A DNA stretch of 5,423 bases from Thermoplasmatota archaeon (GTDB lineage: Archaea; Thermoplasmatota; E2; DHVEG-1): NCBI GenBank assembly GCA_030615845.1, contig JAUWYM010000074.1, forward strand, positions 1-5,423. Reading direction: 5' to 3'. The notes below the pieces were generated by a model. That model had not been told where the DNA came from and ran no database searches. It worked only from the letters and a program-made list of their open reading frames with translations. The position numbers and the translations under genes were made by a program. Of the stretch, positions 1 through 5,096 are shown one piece after another. How positions within the stretch are numbered: the first letter of the stretch is position 1; the number at the start of each line of letters is the position of its first letter.

Positions 1-2
1 CA

Positions 3-833
3 TTGATAAAAGAGTTTTTGAAAGATACAGAGAAATGGAAGGAATCTATCGATGATAAGGAAGAGACAGGCGGAGAAGAGATAAACGACAGATATAATGA
101 ATTAGAAGAGGAGAAGGAACAAGAAAAACACGATAGGGTGCCGGAGTTATTTGACAAAAAAGACGGCTTTGAAAAAACAATCAACACATTAGAGGAAGAG
201 AGAGACAGCAAAATCAGTGAAATAGAAGAGGAATATAGTGATTTACTTGAGGAACCACAGGATGAACTTGCAACGGTTGAAGGCGAGATAGATGAGAAAT
301 GTAAGGATATCGATGATGATATCGTCAGGTTGCAGGAAAAAAGAGAAGAAGAACAGGAGACATTGGCTAAAGAATATCAGTTTAGATTAGCTAGTTACAA
401 CAGGTTCAAAGAAGAACATGTAACTGTTTTTAATCCACTTGAACAAAGTTTGAAGGCAGATATCGATGCAAAACTTGCAGGGATGGATTATAGTTTTAGT
501 GATTTGGAAGCCAGAGATGAAACAAAGAAAGGGATCGGTGGTTTATGTATAAACACAAAGCTGTTAACAGAAGAAAATGTTAGCTGTTTCAATCATCCAG
601 TGCCAACGTTCAAAGGGGATCGGCTTTTAGAGAAGGCATCTGACAATAAGGATTTGAATATCGGCAAGGTGAGAGATAGTTTCACACCTACTTTTATGGG
701 TGCTATGAGAAAGATTTGGCGAGATGACACCCGCGATATTGATTTTGAGTTTGGTGAAACTATTGAAACGCCGGATCTTTCACAAGAAATTAAAGATGCT
801 ATTGATGAGACTGAACAGGAGTTGAAAAAATGA
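3..833 (+). CDS. Charged coiled-coil protein of unknown function (5' end at window edge)
   Basis: I do not recognise this protein. Read from a TTG at position 3 it gives 276 residues, but no in-frame stop is visible upstream, so the true start probably lies outside the window. Residues about 10-140 are extremely rich in Glu, Lys and Asp with heptad-like Leu/Ile spacing and almost no Gly or Pro, which indicates a long coiled coil. Residues about 141-276 look globular, with stretches such as GGLCINTKLL and FTPTFMGAMRKIW; a short acidic helix closes the protein. No signal peptide or membrane segment is visible, so it is probably cytoplasmic. Its stop codon overlaps the next start in an ATGA, so it is very likely co-transcribed with the two following genes. 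A structural, partition or DNA-organising role on a mobile element is possible, but nothing in the sequence shows it. Confidence 0.75.
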   Translation: MIKEFLKDTEKWKESIDDKEETGGEEINDRYNELEEEKEQEKHDRVPELFDKKDGFEKTINTLEEERDSKISEIEEEYSDLLEEPQDELATVEGEIDEKCKDIDDDIVRLQEKREEEQETLAKEYQFRLASYNRFKEEHVTVFNPLEQSLKADIDAKLAGMDYSFSDLEARDETKKGIGGLCINTKLLTEENVSCFNHPVPTFKGDRLLEKASDNKDLNIGKVRDSFTPTFMGAMRKIWRDDTRDIDFEFGETIETPDLSQEIKDAIDETEQELKK

Positions 834-1117
834 ATGAAAACGAATTAAGAAAATTAAGGTCAGTTGAATGTAGTATACGGTGGTTAATTATGCAATGTGA
901 TGCTGAAATTAAACCTTTAGAAAAATGTAAAGCATCATACAAACAACGGGTAGCTGGTGAACTGGATAGAGATAGAGGTTGTTATTTGCAATGTCTTGGT
1001 ATCCTGCAAGGGACTTTTACAGAGTTGACTGATAAATCTGAACCAATGTTTAAACCATTGGTTCAAAACAAAACAAAGAATGGCTGCCAACAAATGTTTT
1101 TGGAGTTTTCTAAATGA
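830..1117 (+). CDS. Small hypothetical protein, 95 residues
   Basis: The gene starts with an ATG that overlaps the upstream stop codon (ATGA at 830-833), and it ends in another ATGA overlap with the next gene. Both overlaps strongly support the start, the stop and an operon. The product is mostly helical by composition, with a Lys/Arg/Glu-rich N-terminus and five cysteines (residues about 14, 23, 33, 51 and 55, plus one near 85) that do not form a recognisable CxxC metal site. No signal peptide or transmembrane segment is visible. The family is unknown to me. Near the 3' end, the stretch coding for SEPMFKPLVQ contains a perfect 10-bp inverted repeat (separate entry). The tight coupling suggests it works with the coiled-coil protein before it and the cysteine-cluster protein after it; that is inference from position only. 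Confidence 0.7.
   Translation: MNENELRKLRSVECSIRWLIMQCDAEIKPLEKCKASYKQRVAGELDRDRGCYLQCLGILQGTFTELTDKSEPMFKPLVQNKTKNGCQQMFLEFSK
1039..1065 (+). repeat. Perfect 10-bp inverted repeat inside the 95-residue ORF
   Basis: TGAACCAATG (1039-1048) is followed by a 7-nt spacer (TTTAAAC) and its exact reverse complement CATTGGTTCA (1056-1065). In mRNA this would form a stable hairpin about 50 nt before the start of the next gene. It lies wholly in coding sequence, so it may be chance, a translation or RNA-stability element, or a binding site for a dimeric protein. Confidence 0.5.
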
Positions 1118-1440
1118 CTTACATCTATAAATGTCAAATTTGCCGGTTTCGTTTCGATTGTATAAATGAAAAACCTGTATGTCCACGTTGTGGCGGTCAG
1201 TTTGTTGAGAGGCTGATTCGAAGAGGTAAAAAAATAAAGAGGGAAAAGAAGTATGCAGGAGAGCATATAAAAATCGGAAAAAAATGCCGAGACTGTATCT
1301 ATTCGAACGGATCGGAAATTTTTATTGCGACGTGTACTTGTAACAAACCAGAAGTAATATACCGTCAAAATCTGGGATGGGTTTGCTTTAGTTTTTCTGA
1401 AAAAAATTTGAGACTAAATGAAATGAGGGCGGATTTATGA
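1114..1440 (+). CDS. Two-module cysteine-cluster (zinc-ribbon-like) protein
   Basis: The 108-residue product begins in an ATGA overlap with the preceding gene. The N-terminal module is CX2C-X12-CX2C (Cys7, Cys10, Cys23, Cys26; CPRCGG at the second knuckle), a classic zinc-ribbon layout, with an extra Cys16. A strongly basic linker follows (residues about 34-57, rich in Lys/Arg). The C-terminal module has Cys58, Cys61, Cys74, Cys76 and Cys91 in the order CxxC-X12-CxC-X14-C, ending GWVCFSF. This resembles small four-cysteine metal-binding domains common in phage and mobile-element proteins of anaerobes. Zinc is the likeliest ligand, but an Fe-S cluster cannot be excluded for the second module. 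The basic linker suggests nucleic-acid binding. The exact family is not recognised. It is the third gene of the tightly packed cluster and lies 42 bp before the ribbon-helix-helix gene. Confidence 0.75.
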   Translation: MTYIYKCQICRFRFDCINEKPVCPRCGGQFVERLIRRGKKIKREKKYAGEHIKIGKKCRDCIYSNGSEIFIATCTCNKPEVIYRQNLGWVCFSFSEKNLRLNEMRADL

Positions 1441-1467
1441 GCTGACAACTAACAAGTATAGATTAAC

Positions 1468-1472
1468 GGAGG
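1468..1472 (+). promoter_or_regulatory. Shine-Dalgarno site that decides the RHH gene start
   Basis: GGAGG at 1468-1472 is a full-strength ribosome-binding site. It sits only 1 nt before the in-frame GTG at 1474, but 10 nt before the ATG at 1483. The spacing favours ATG 1483 as the real start of the downstream gene. Confidence 0.6.
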
Positions 1473-1482
1473 CGTGAAAACA

Positions 1483-1725
1483 ATGGGAAAACATAAATCG
1501 GGTCAAGTAGCAATCGGTGCTTTCGTGGAAGTTGAGTTAAGGAATTATCTCGACAAGCTGGCTGCTGAACGTGGTTTTCCAAGCAGGTCAGATGCCCTAA
1601 GAACAATAGTTTCGGAGCACAGGGCTGTATTTTCCAAGAGAATTGACGGAAATCAGGCGTTAACGCCCTTGGATGTTGTAGTGAATGGTGACCCCATCGT
1701 GATAAAAAAGATTGTGAAGGCATGA
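1483..1725 (+). CDS. Ribbon-helix-helix (CopG/Arc-like) DNA-binding protein
   Basis: From ATG 1483 the product has 80 residues; an in-frame GTG at 1474 would add three but is too close to the GGAGG. The pattern is that of an RHH repressor. A short beta strand (about residues 8-15, QVAIGAFV) is followed by helix 1 (about 16-30, VELRNYLDKLAAERG), then the turn FPSRSD and helix 2 (about 36-47, DALRTIVSEHRA). The Ser-Arg-Ser-Asp before helix 2 is typical of CopG-like proteins. Known RHH proteins dimerise through the strand and bind DNA operators, commonly repressing their own operon or a plasmid function. The last 25 residues form a separate tail (LDVVVNGDPIVIKKIVKA) that might bind a partner. 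It lies between the small-gene cluster and the integrase, so control of either is plausible. The inverted repeat at 1771-1798 is a candidate operator. Confidence 0.8.
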   Translation: MGKHKSGQVAIGAFVEVELRNYLDKLAAERGFPSRSDALRTIVSEHRAVFSKRIDGNQALTPLDVVVNGDPIVIKKIVKA

Positions 1726-1770
1726 AAGCCATCTGTTATGAAACAAAGGAAGTTAAAACTCCGATATTCG

Positions 1771-1798
1771 CTTAACACTTCATAGTAGAACTGTTAAG
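1771..1798 (+). repeat. Imperfect inverted repeat between RHH and integrase genes (candidate operator or hairpin)
   Basis: CTTAACA (1771-1777) pairs with TGTTAAG (1792-1798); after one C/C mismatch, TTC (1779-1781) pairs with GAA (1788-1790), leaving a 6-nt centre (ATAGTA). It lies about 30 bp upstream of the integrase ATG and just after the ribbon-helix-helix gene. It could be an operator, a hairpin in a read-through transcript, or an integrase arm-type site; the sequence alone does not decide. Confidence 0.4.
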
Positions 1799-1828
1799 TA
1801 AATTGGTGAACTCCTTGAGGGTTATAAG

Positions 1829-2515
1829 ATGAATGAAATATTAAAACCAGAGCAAAATCGAAGTATCAACCAAGTCAAGTTTGACAGAGGCATGACAATC
1901 GAGGAAGTCAAGACTCTTTTACAAGCACCTATGCCAAATCGTGAACGTGCATTCTTTCGTGCTATCTATGAAACATTCTACCGTGCTAATGAATTATTGA
2001 TGTGTAACATAGAGGATTACAACAAACAAACAGGGGAACTCGTTGCACGACACACTAAGAATAAATACAACCCCAAAACAAAACGGTATATCAAATCCCC
2101 ACCAAAGCATATGGTATTGTCAAAACCCACTCAGATGTTGTTTAGAAAGATTATAGGAAATAGAAAGCGAGGTCCTATATTTGTTAACAGGAACGGAAAA
2201 AGATTGTCCAAAACGTATTTACAATTGGCTGTCAACAAAATAGCAACGATGATAGGTGTCCAAAAGATAACCCATACCACAAAGACGGGTAAGAACTATC
2301 ATCTTGTTACGATAAAAGCATTGAGAGAATCAGGAGAACGCCATAGTGACTTAGCAGGGGCAGATTCAGAGGTAACTGCTAGGGCTGCTCAACACTCAGC
2401 AATAATAAAAGAAAAACACTATAAAAAGACAGGTTGGGAGGAAATTCAAAAACAGATTAAAAAATACCATCCTGCATTCAAAGATGACGCAAAAAATAAT
2501 AAGGACGAGATTTGA
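1829..2515 (+). CDS. Tyrosine recombinase / integrase, catalytic domain only
   Basis: The 228-residue protein carries the tyrosine recombinase catalytic set in order: Arg52 (FYRANELL, box I), a beta-hairpin lysine (Lys77 or Lys79 in HTKNKYN), Lys163-Ala-Leu-Arg166 in place of the usual HxxR, His189 (AAQHSAIIKEKHY) and the nucleophile Tyr198. Replacement of the first His by Lys (KxxR) is known in archaeal SSV-type integrases. These enzymes cut and rejoin DNA at short att sites through a 3'-phosphotyrosine intermediate. Only about 20 residues precede the catalytic fold, so the usual N-terminal core-binding domain of roughly 100 residues is missing; the 103-bp gap upstream is too short to hold it in another frame. 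A GAGG lies 8 nt before ATG 1829. The last codons and the TGA stop fall inside the 34-bp repeat at 2505-2538, as expected when att overlaps int. Likely substrates are that repeat and its copy at 4826. Confidence 0.88.
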   Translation: MNEILKPEQNRSINQVKFDRGMTIEEVKTLLQAPMPNRERAFFRAIYETFYRANELLMCNIEDYNKQTGELVARHTKNKYNPKTKRYIKSPPKHMVLSKPTQMLFRKIIGNRKRGPIFVNRNGKRLSKTYLQLAVNKIATMIGVQKITHTTKTGKNYHLVTIKALRESGERHSDLAGADSEVTARAAQHSAIIKEKHYKKTGWEEIQKQIKKYHPAFKDDAKNNKDEI

Positions 2516-2538
2516 ACACCAGTTTAATGGCAAAAAAT
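2505..2538 (+). repeat. 34-bp direct repeat, left copy (att-like site overlapping int 3' end)
   Basis: It is identical over 34 bp to 4826-4859, at an offset of 2321 bp. Similarity continues weakly for another 14 bp (10 of 14 matches, to 2552). The copy begins ACGAGATTTGAACACC and ends GGCAAAAAAT. Its first 11 bp encode the final residues and stop of the integrase. On the minus strand GTTCAAATCTCGT resembles a tRNA T-loop plus the 3' half of the T-stem. A site of this type next to a tyrosine recombinase is probably an attachment site. Confidence 0.7.
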
Positions 2539-2558
2539 CGTGGTTTTCTTCTATAGAA

Positions 2559-2578
2559 GCCCGCATCGGGATTCGAAC
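2559..2578 (-). other. tRNA 3'-end remnant (probable integration scar)
   Basis: Read on the minus strand, GTTCGAATCCCGATGCGGGC fits the 3' end of a tRNA gene: G53, T-loop TTCGAAT, the 3' T-stem strand CCCGA and the acceptor strand TGCGGGC. The matching 5' T-stem (expected TCGGG) is absent and no cloverleaf can be built upstream, so it is a fragment and not a tRNA gene. tRNA 3' ends are the usual targets of archaeal integrases. The isotype cannot be told. Confidence 0.5.
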
Positions 2579-2774
2579 GTGTAAATGACGTCACATTTTA
2601 TGATTTTATATCTGTTGAGTAGTTATTGTAATTTTTAATCTTCGAATCACTGAAAATACAAAAAATATTTTAGTTGCTTTTAGATACATTTTCTTTAGTA
2701 AGGTGGGTATAACATTCTATATCATTAAGACGTGACTTAACTCCAAATCAAATCGTTTGCCATAGTAAAGAAGA

Positions 2775-2786
2775 ATATATTATTTA
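2775..2786 (+). promoter_or_regulatory. Candidate archaeal TATA box for the radical SAM gene
   Basis: The AT tract ATATATTATTTA is preceded by purine-rich AAAGAAG, which resembles an archaeal BRE-TATA arrangement. Transcription starting about 25 nt downstream would give a leader of roughly 110 nt before ATG 2921. Other AT tracts at 2604-2612 and around 2715 are equally possible. Confidence 0.3.
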
Positions 2787-2849
2787 TCAAATCTACCGAA
2801 AACACGGGAAAAAAACTAGACATCTTTTTCTAAGATGATTTGACGAGAA

Positions 2850-2918
2850 ATGGAAAATATGAATAAGAAAAAAGTGAAAAGCGAAGAAATCAAAAATATG
2901 AAAAATACAGTGGAATAA
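2850..2918 (+). CDS. Possible 22-residue leader peptide
   Basis: An ATG-to-TAA frame encodes MENMNKKKVKSEEIKNMKNT followed by VE, a lysine-rich peptide whose stop codon is 2 nt before the ATG of the radical SAM gene. No good Shine-Dalgarno site precedes either start, so translation of the short frame could deliver ribosomes to the next gene by coupling. It may equally be chance in A-rich DNA; its composition is what such DNA would encode at random. Confidence 0.25.
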   Translation: MENMNKKKVKSEEIKNMKNTVE

Positions 2919-2920
2919 AA

Positions 2921-4789
2921 ATGTCATTCAAAAGGATTCTGCTAATTAAACCATCTGGGCGGCATGGCCTCTCTTTTGTATTTGATATAATCCCTACAGG
3001 ACTTGAGTACATTGCTGCATATATTGAAGACGTTGTAGATGAGGTTAACATTATAGATTTAGAGATGGAACCTAAACCAATTCAAAAAACTGTTGAAAAA
3101 TATTTGGATGAACTTAAACCTGATCTAGTTGGAATTTCAATGTCTGCAACAGAACACAGCAAAGGATTAGAAATTGCAAAACTGGCAAAAAAACGAGGCA
3201 TTGCAACAGTTCTTGGCGGATATCATCCTACATCAATTCCAGATGAATTACTTTCACATTCGCAAGTAGATATAGTTGTCAGGGGTGAAGGTGAACAGAC
3301 AATGCATGAGTTGGTCACCATAGGTGATGCAAAGGGTATCAATGGTATTTCGTATAAAGATGGTAATAAAATAATTCATAATCCCAATCGAGGATTTATC
3401 GAAGATTTAGACACTCTTCCTTTTCCAGCACGGCATCTCAGACGATACGTGTATCATACGACGTTAATGCAGGATTGGGAACATGATGTACTTACTACCT
3501 CCAGAGGTTGTTGGGGTAGATGCAGTTTTTGTTGCGAGCCTAGTATGAGTGAGAGTCATCAGCGATATCGTTCTCCGAGGAACGTGATGGACGAGATACT
3601 GGAAATAGTTAAATTTCATAACGGTAAACCTATGAGTATAGAAGTTACGGATCCGCATTTTATGGGTAGACCCAAGCTTGTTGATCAACTTTGTGACCTA
3701 CTCTTTCAGCATAAGTTAGATATAAGATTTGGCGTAAAAGTTCGACCTGATTCCATAGCGAAACATCCTGATATTGTTCGAAAAATGATTGCAATAGGTG
3801 TCGAAGGCTTTGAAATGGGTATTGAAAGCCCTAACATGAAGGATATTAAATCTACGTCTAAAGGTTTAAAAACCGATGTTCACGTCAAGGCACTTAAGAA
3901 TATTAAAAAATGGGGTGGATGTGCAGGTGGTACTTTTGTTATTGGTTTACCTGATCAGACTGAAGATGAAATATTACAATTTCCTAAGTATGCTAAAAAA
4001 ATCGGGCTTACAAGTTCAGCATTTGGTATTGCCACGCCATATCCTGGGACAAAATTTTATGAGGAATTAGACGCCCAGGGTTTAATCTTTGAAACAGACT
4101 GGAATAGATTTGATGAAATGCATTCTGTATTCAAAACCAAGCATCTTTCAAGTGAACGAACTGAAGAACTAGCATCGATTTGCATGGCAAAATTCTGGAC
4201 ATTAGATACATTTATCGAAAAGGATCGAGTACGTATGATAAAATATGGGACTAAACAACCTTTAATGAAGTTTATAGCTGATCGGATACATGACATTGAA
4301 TTCTCAGTGAATGCTGGATTACAGCTTCAAGAAGGTAATTTTAGTCAGCATGTTAAAGAGTTTATAGATGCATCACCTGATCCAGCAATCAAGGAATATA
4401 CAGAGAATGTTGGTATGCATAATGTTATAGAAATGTCCAGGTTTTTAAAGTTGCTCGGCTCTCAATCGATACAACTCACCATGAAGAATGATGGAACAAC
4501 CCCTACAAGTTGGATTTTTAAAACTACAAAAGATACAGTGGAATATATTCAAGTTATCCGCGGGAAATTGGATGAAAGTACTATAAATTTTGACATAGAT
4601 CTAAGGGATTTTCGATTAGACAGGCAACAACATTCGTCAAAAATTGATAACATCCGAATTATTGCTAAATTACTTGCATCAAACAATGGTATAAAACGAC
4701 GGTTCAATATGATGCGATTATTCACTGCAGGTGGCATTGAGTTTATCAAATATTTAGGGGAAAAAAATGTCTCAAATGTTACTAACTGA
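2921..4789 (+). CDS. B12-binding radical SAM enzyme with C-terminal extension
   Basis: The 622-residue protein has three parts. Residues about 4-165 form a cobalamin-binding Rossmann domain of the BchE-like kind: RILLIKP at the start, the GLEYIAAY helix, DLVGISMSATEH, GGYHPTSIPDELL (99-111) and VVRGEGEQT (119-127). Residues about 187-400 form the radical SAM barrel, with CX3CX2C at Cys197, Cys201 and Cys204 (RGCWGRCSFC) for the 4Fe-4S cluster, then GIES (300-303) and the PYPGTKFYEEL stretch (373-383). Relatives use SAM, and often cobalamin, for methylation, cyclisation or C-C bond formation at unactivated carbons. Archaeal examples of the wider superfamily act on membrane lipids (Tes, GrsA/B). 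Residues about 505-612 are an extra domain with weak SCP2-like character. I cannot assign a substrate. The ATG has no clear Shine-Dalgarno. The gene stands alone between two 34-bp repeats beside an integrase and reads as cargo. Confidence 0.88.
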   Translation: MSFKRILLIKPSGRHGLSFVFDIIPTGLEYIAAYIEDVVDEVNIIDLEMEPKPIQKTVEKYLDELKPDLVGISMSATEHSKGLEIAKLAKKRGIATVLGGYHPTSIPDELLSHSQVDIVVRGEGEQTMHELVTIGDAKGINGISYKDGNKIIHNPNRGFIEDLDTLPFPARHLRRYVYHTTLMQDWEHDVLTTSRGCWGRCSFCCEPSMSESHQRYRSPRNVMDEILEIVKFHNGKPMSIEVTDPHFMGRPKLVDQLCDLLFQHKLDIRFGVKVRPDSIAKHPDIVRKMIAIGVEGFEMGIESPNMKDIKSTSKGLKTDVHVKALKNIKKWGGCAGGTFVIGLPDQTEDEILQFPKYAKKIGLTSSAFGIATPYPGTKFYEELDAQGLIFETDWNRFDEMHSVFKTKHLSSERTEELASICMAKFWTLDTFIEKDRVRMIKYGTKQPLMKFIADRIHDIEFSVNAGLQLQEGNFSQHVKEFIDASPDPAIKEYTENVGMHNVIEMSRFLKLLGSQSIQLTMKNDGTTPTSWIFKTTKDTVEYIQVIRGKLDESTINFDIDLRDFRLDRQQHSSKIDNIRIIAKLLASNNGIKRRFNMMRLFTAGGIEFIKYLGEKNVSNVTN

Positions 4790-4825
4790 AGTTTTACTTC
4801 GATTATCATCACATGTATCAGACAA

Positions 4826-4859
4826 ACGAGATTTGAACACCAGTTTAATGGCAAAAAAT
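4826..4859 (+). repeat. 34-bp direct repeat, right copy (att-like site)
   Basis: It matches 2505-2538 at all 34 positions and lies 37 bp after the radical SAM stop codon. With the left copy it brackets the enzyme gene and its promoter region. Flanking sequence to the left differs completely (integrase codons in one, ACAA in the other), so the identity is not part of a longer recent duplication. Confidence 0.7.
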
Positions 4860-4891
4860 GCTGTTTTTCTCCTGTTAAAATGACAAAAAAA

Positions 4892-4912
4892 TGCAGGGGA
4901 CGTGATTCCGAC
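4892..4912 (-). other. Degenerate tRNA-3'-end-like segment
   Basis: On the minus strand, GGAATCACGTCCCCTGCA reads like the end of a T-loop, a 3' T-stem strand (CACGT), a 3' acceptor strand (CCCCTGC) and discriminator A. The T-loop deviates from TTCGAAT at two positions (TCGGAAT) and no 5' half is present. It lies in an extra stretch of about 59 bp that separates the right 34-bp repeat from the shared 12-mer, compared with the left side. Confidence 0.3.
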
Positions 4913-4940
4913 TGGGAGTTTAAATCACATATGATTATAT

Positions 4941-4956
4941 CCGCATCGGGATGCGG
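4941..4956. terminator. Perfect GC-rich hairpin between convergent genes, possible terminator
   Basis: CCGCATC-GG-GATGCGG is a perfect 7-bp inverted repeat (practically a 6-bp stem with a 4-nt loop). T-runs follow at 4973-4977 and 4981-4984. It could end the radical SAM transcript. Its first 12 bases are the same as 2561-2572 in the tRNA remnant, so it may instead be a rearranged att or tRNA scar. Confidence 0.4.
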
Positions 4957-5096
4957 AGGTTGTTTGGGACCATTTTTCAATTTTCTTATCTTATGAATAT
5001 ACATACTCAATTAATTGTTCGAACCCTTAATTTATCCATAATAATGAAATTCAGTCTGTTATACAGGTAAATATTTTAAGTTTTCGAAATGATTTT

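Larger units (their letters stand above)
2516..2920. other. 405-bp non-coding region between integrase and radical SAM gene
   Basis: No substantial ORF is visible on either strand. From left to right it holds most of the left att-like repeat, a T-run (2544-2550) that could end the integrase transcript, a 12-bp perfect palindrome CTTCTATAGAAG (2548-2559), and a tRNA-3'-end remnant (2559-2578). Strongly AT-rich DNA with several TATA-like tracts follows, for example around 2604-2612 and 2775-2786. A small hairpin (CATCTT/AAGATG, 2821-2837) and a possible 22-codon ORF come just before the radical SAM start. Confidence 0.55.
4790..5096. other. 307-bp non-coding region between convergent genes
   Basis: It contains the right copy of the 34-bp repeat, a T-rich stretch (4864-4870), a degenerate tRNA-3'-end-like segment (4892-4912), a perfect GC-rich hairpin (4941-4956) followed by T-runs (4973-4987), and AT-rich DNA. 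The genes on both sides point into it. I see no convincing ORF; a minus-strand frame from 5010 to 4549 mostly overlaps the radical SAM gene and is not supported. Confidence 0.55.

Noticed and set aside
935..1368. Two minus-strand frames antisense to the 95-residue and cysteine-cluster genes
   Set aside because: The plus-strand genes are linked by ATGA overlaps and the cysteine motifs make sense; the antisense products show no family features.
1463..1732. 89-codon minus-strand frame over the RHH gene
   Set aside because: It is the mirror of a clear RHH gene with a strong ribosome-binding site; its Pro/Cys/His-rich composition is typical of a shadow frame.
2586..2593. TGACGTCA palindrome as an operator
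   Set aside because: An 8-bp palindrome is expected often by chance; no second copy or spacing supports a function.
2559..2640. Complete tRNA gene on the minus strand
   Set aside because: Only the T-loop and 3' strand are present. The upstream sequence does not pair as T-stem, anticodon arm or acceptor, so no cloverleaf forms.
2505..4859. Insertion sequence with the 34-bp repeats as its ends
   Set aside because: The repeats are direct, not inverted, no transposase lies between them, and no short target duplication is visible outside them.
2505..4859. CRISPR array
   Set aside because: Only two repeat copies, 2.3 kb apart with a gene between them.
4892..4956. Integron attC-type recombination site
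   Set aside because: The hairpin is short and lacks the paired R/L core-site layout, and the recombinase lacks the features expected of an integron integrase; a simple att or tRNA scar explains it better.
4549..5010. 153-codon minus-strand open frame overlapping the end of the radical SAM gene
   Set aside because: More than half of it is antisense to a well-supported gene, the product has no recognisable pattern, and its start runs through the hairpin and tRNA-like scar.
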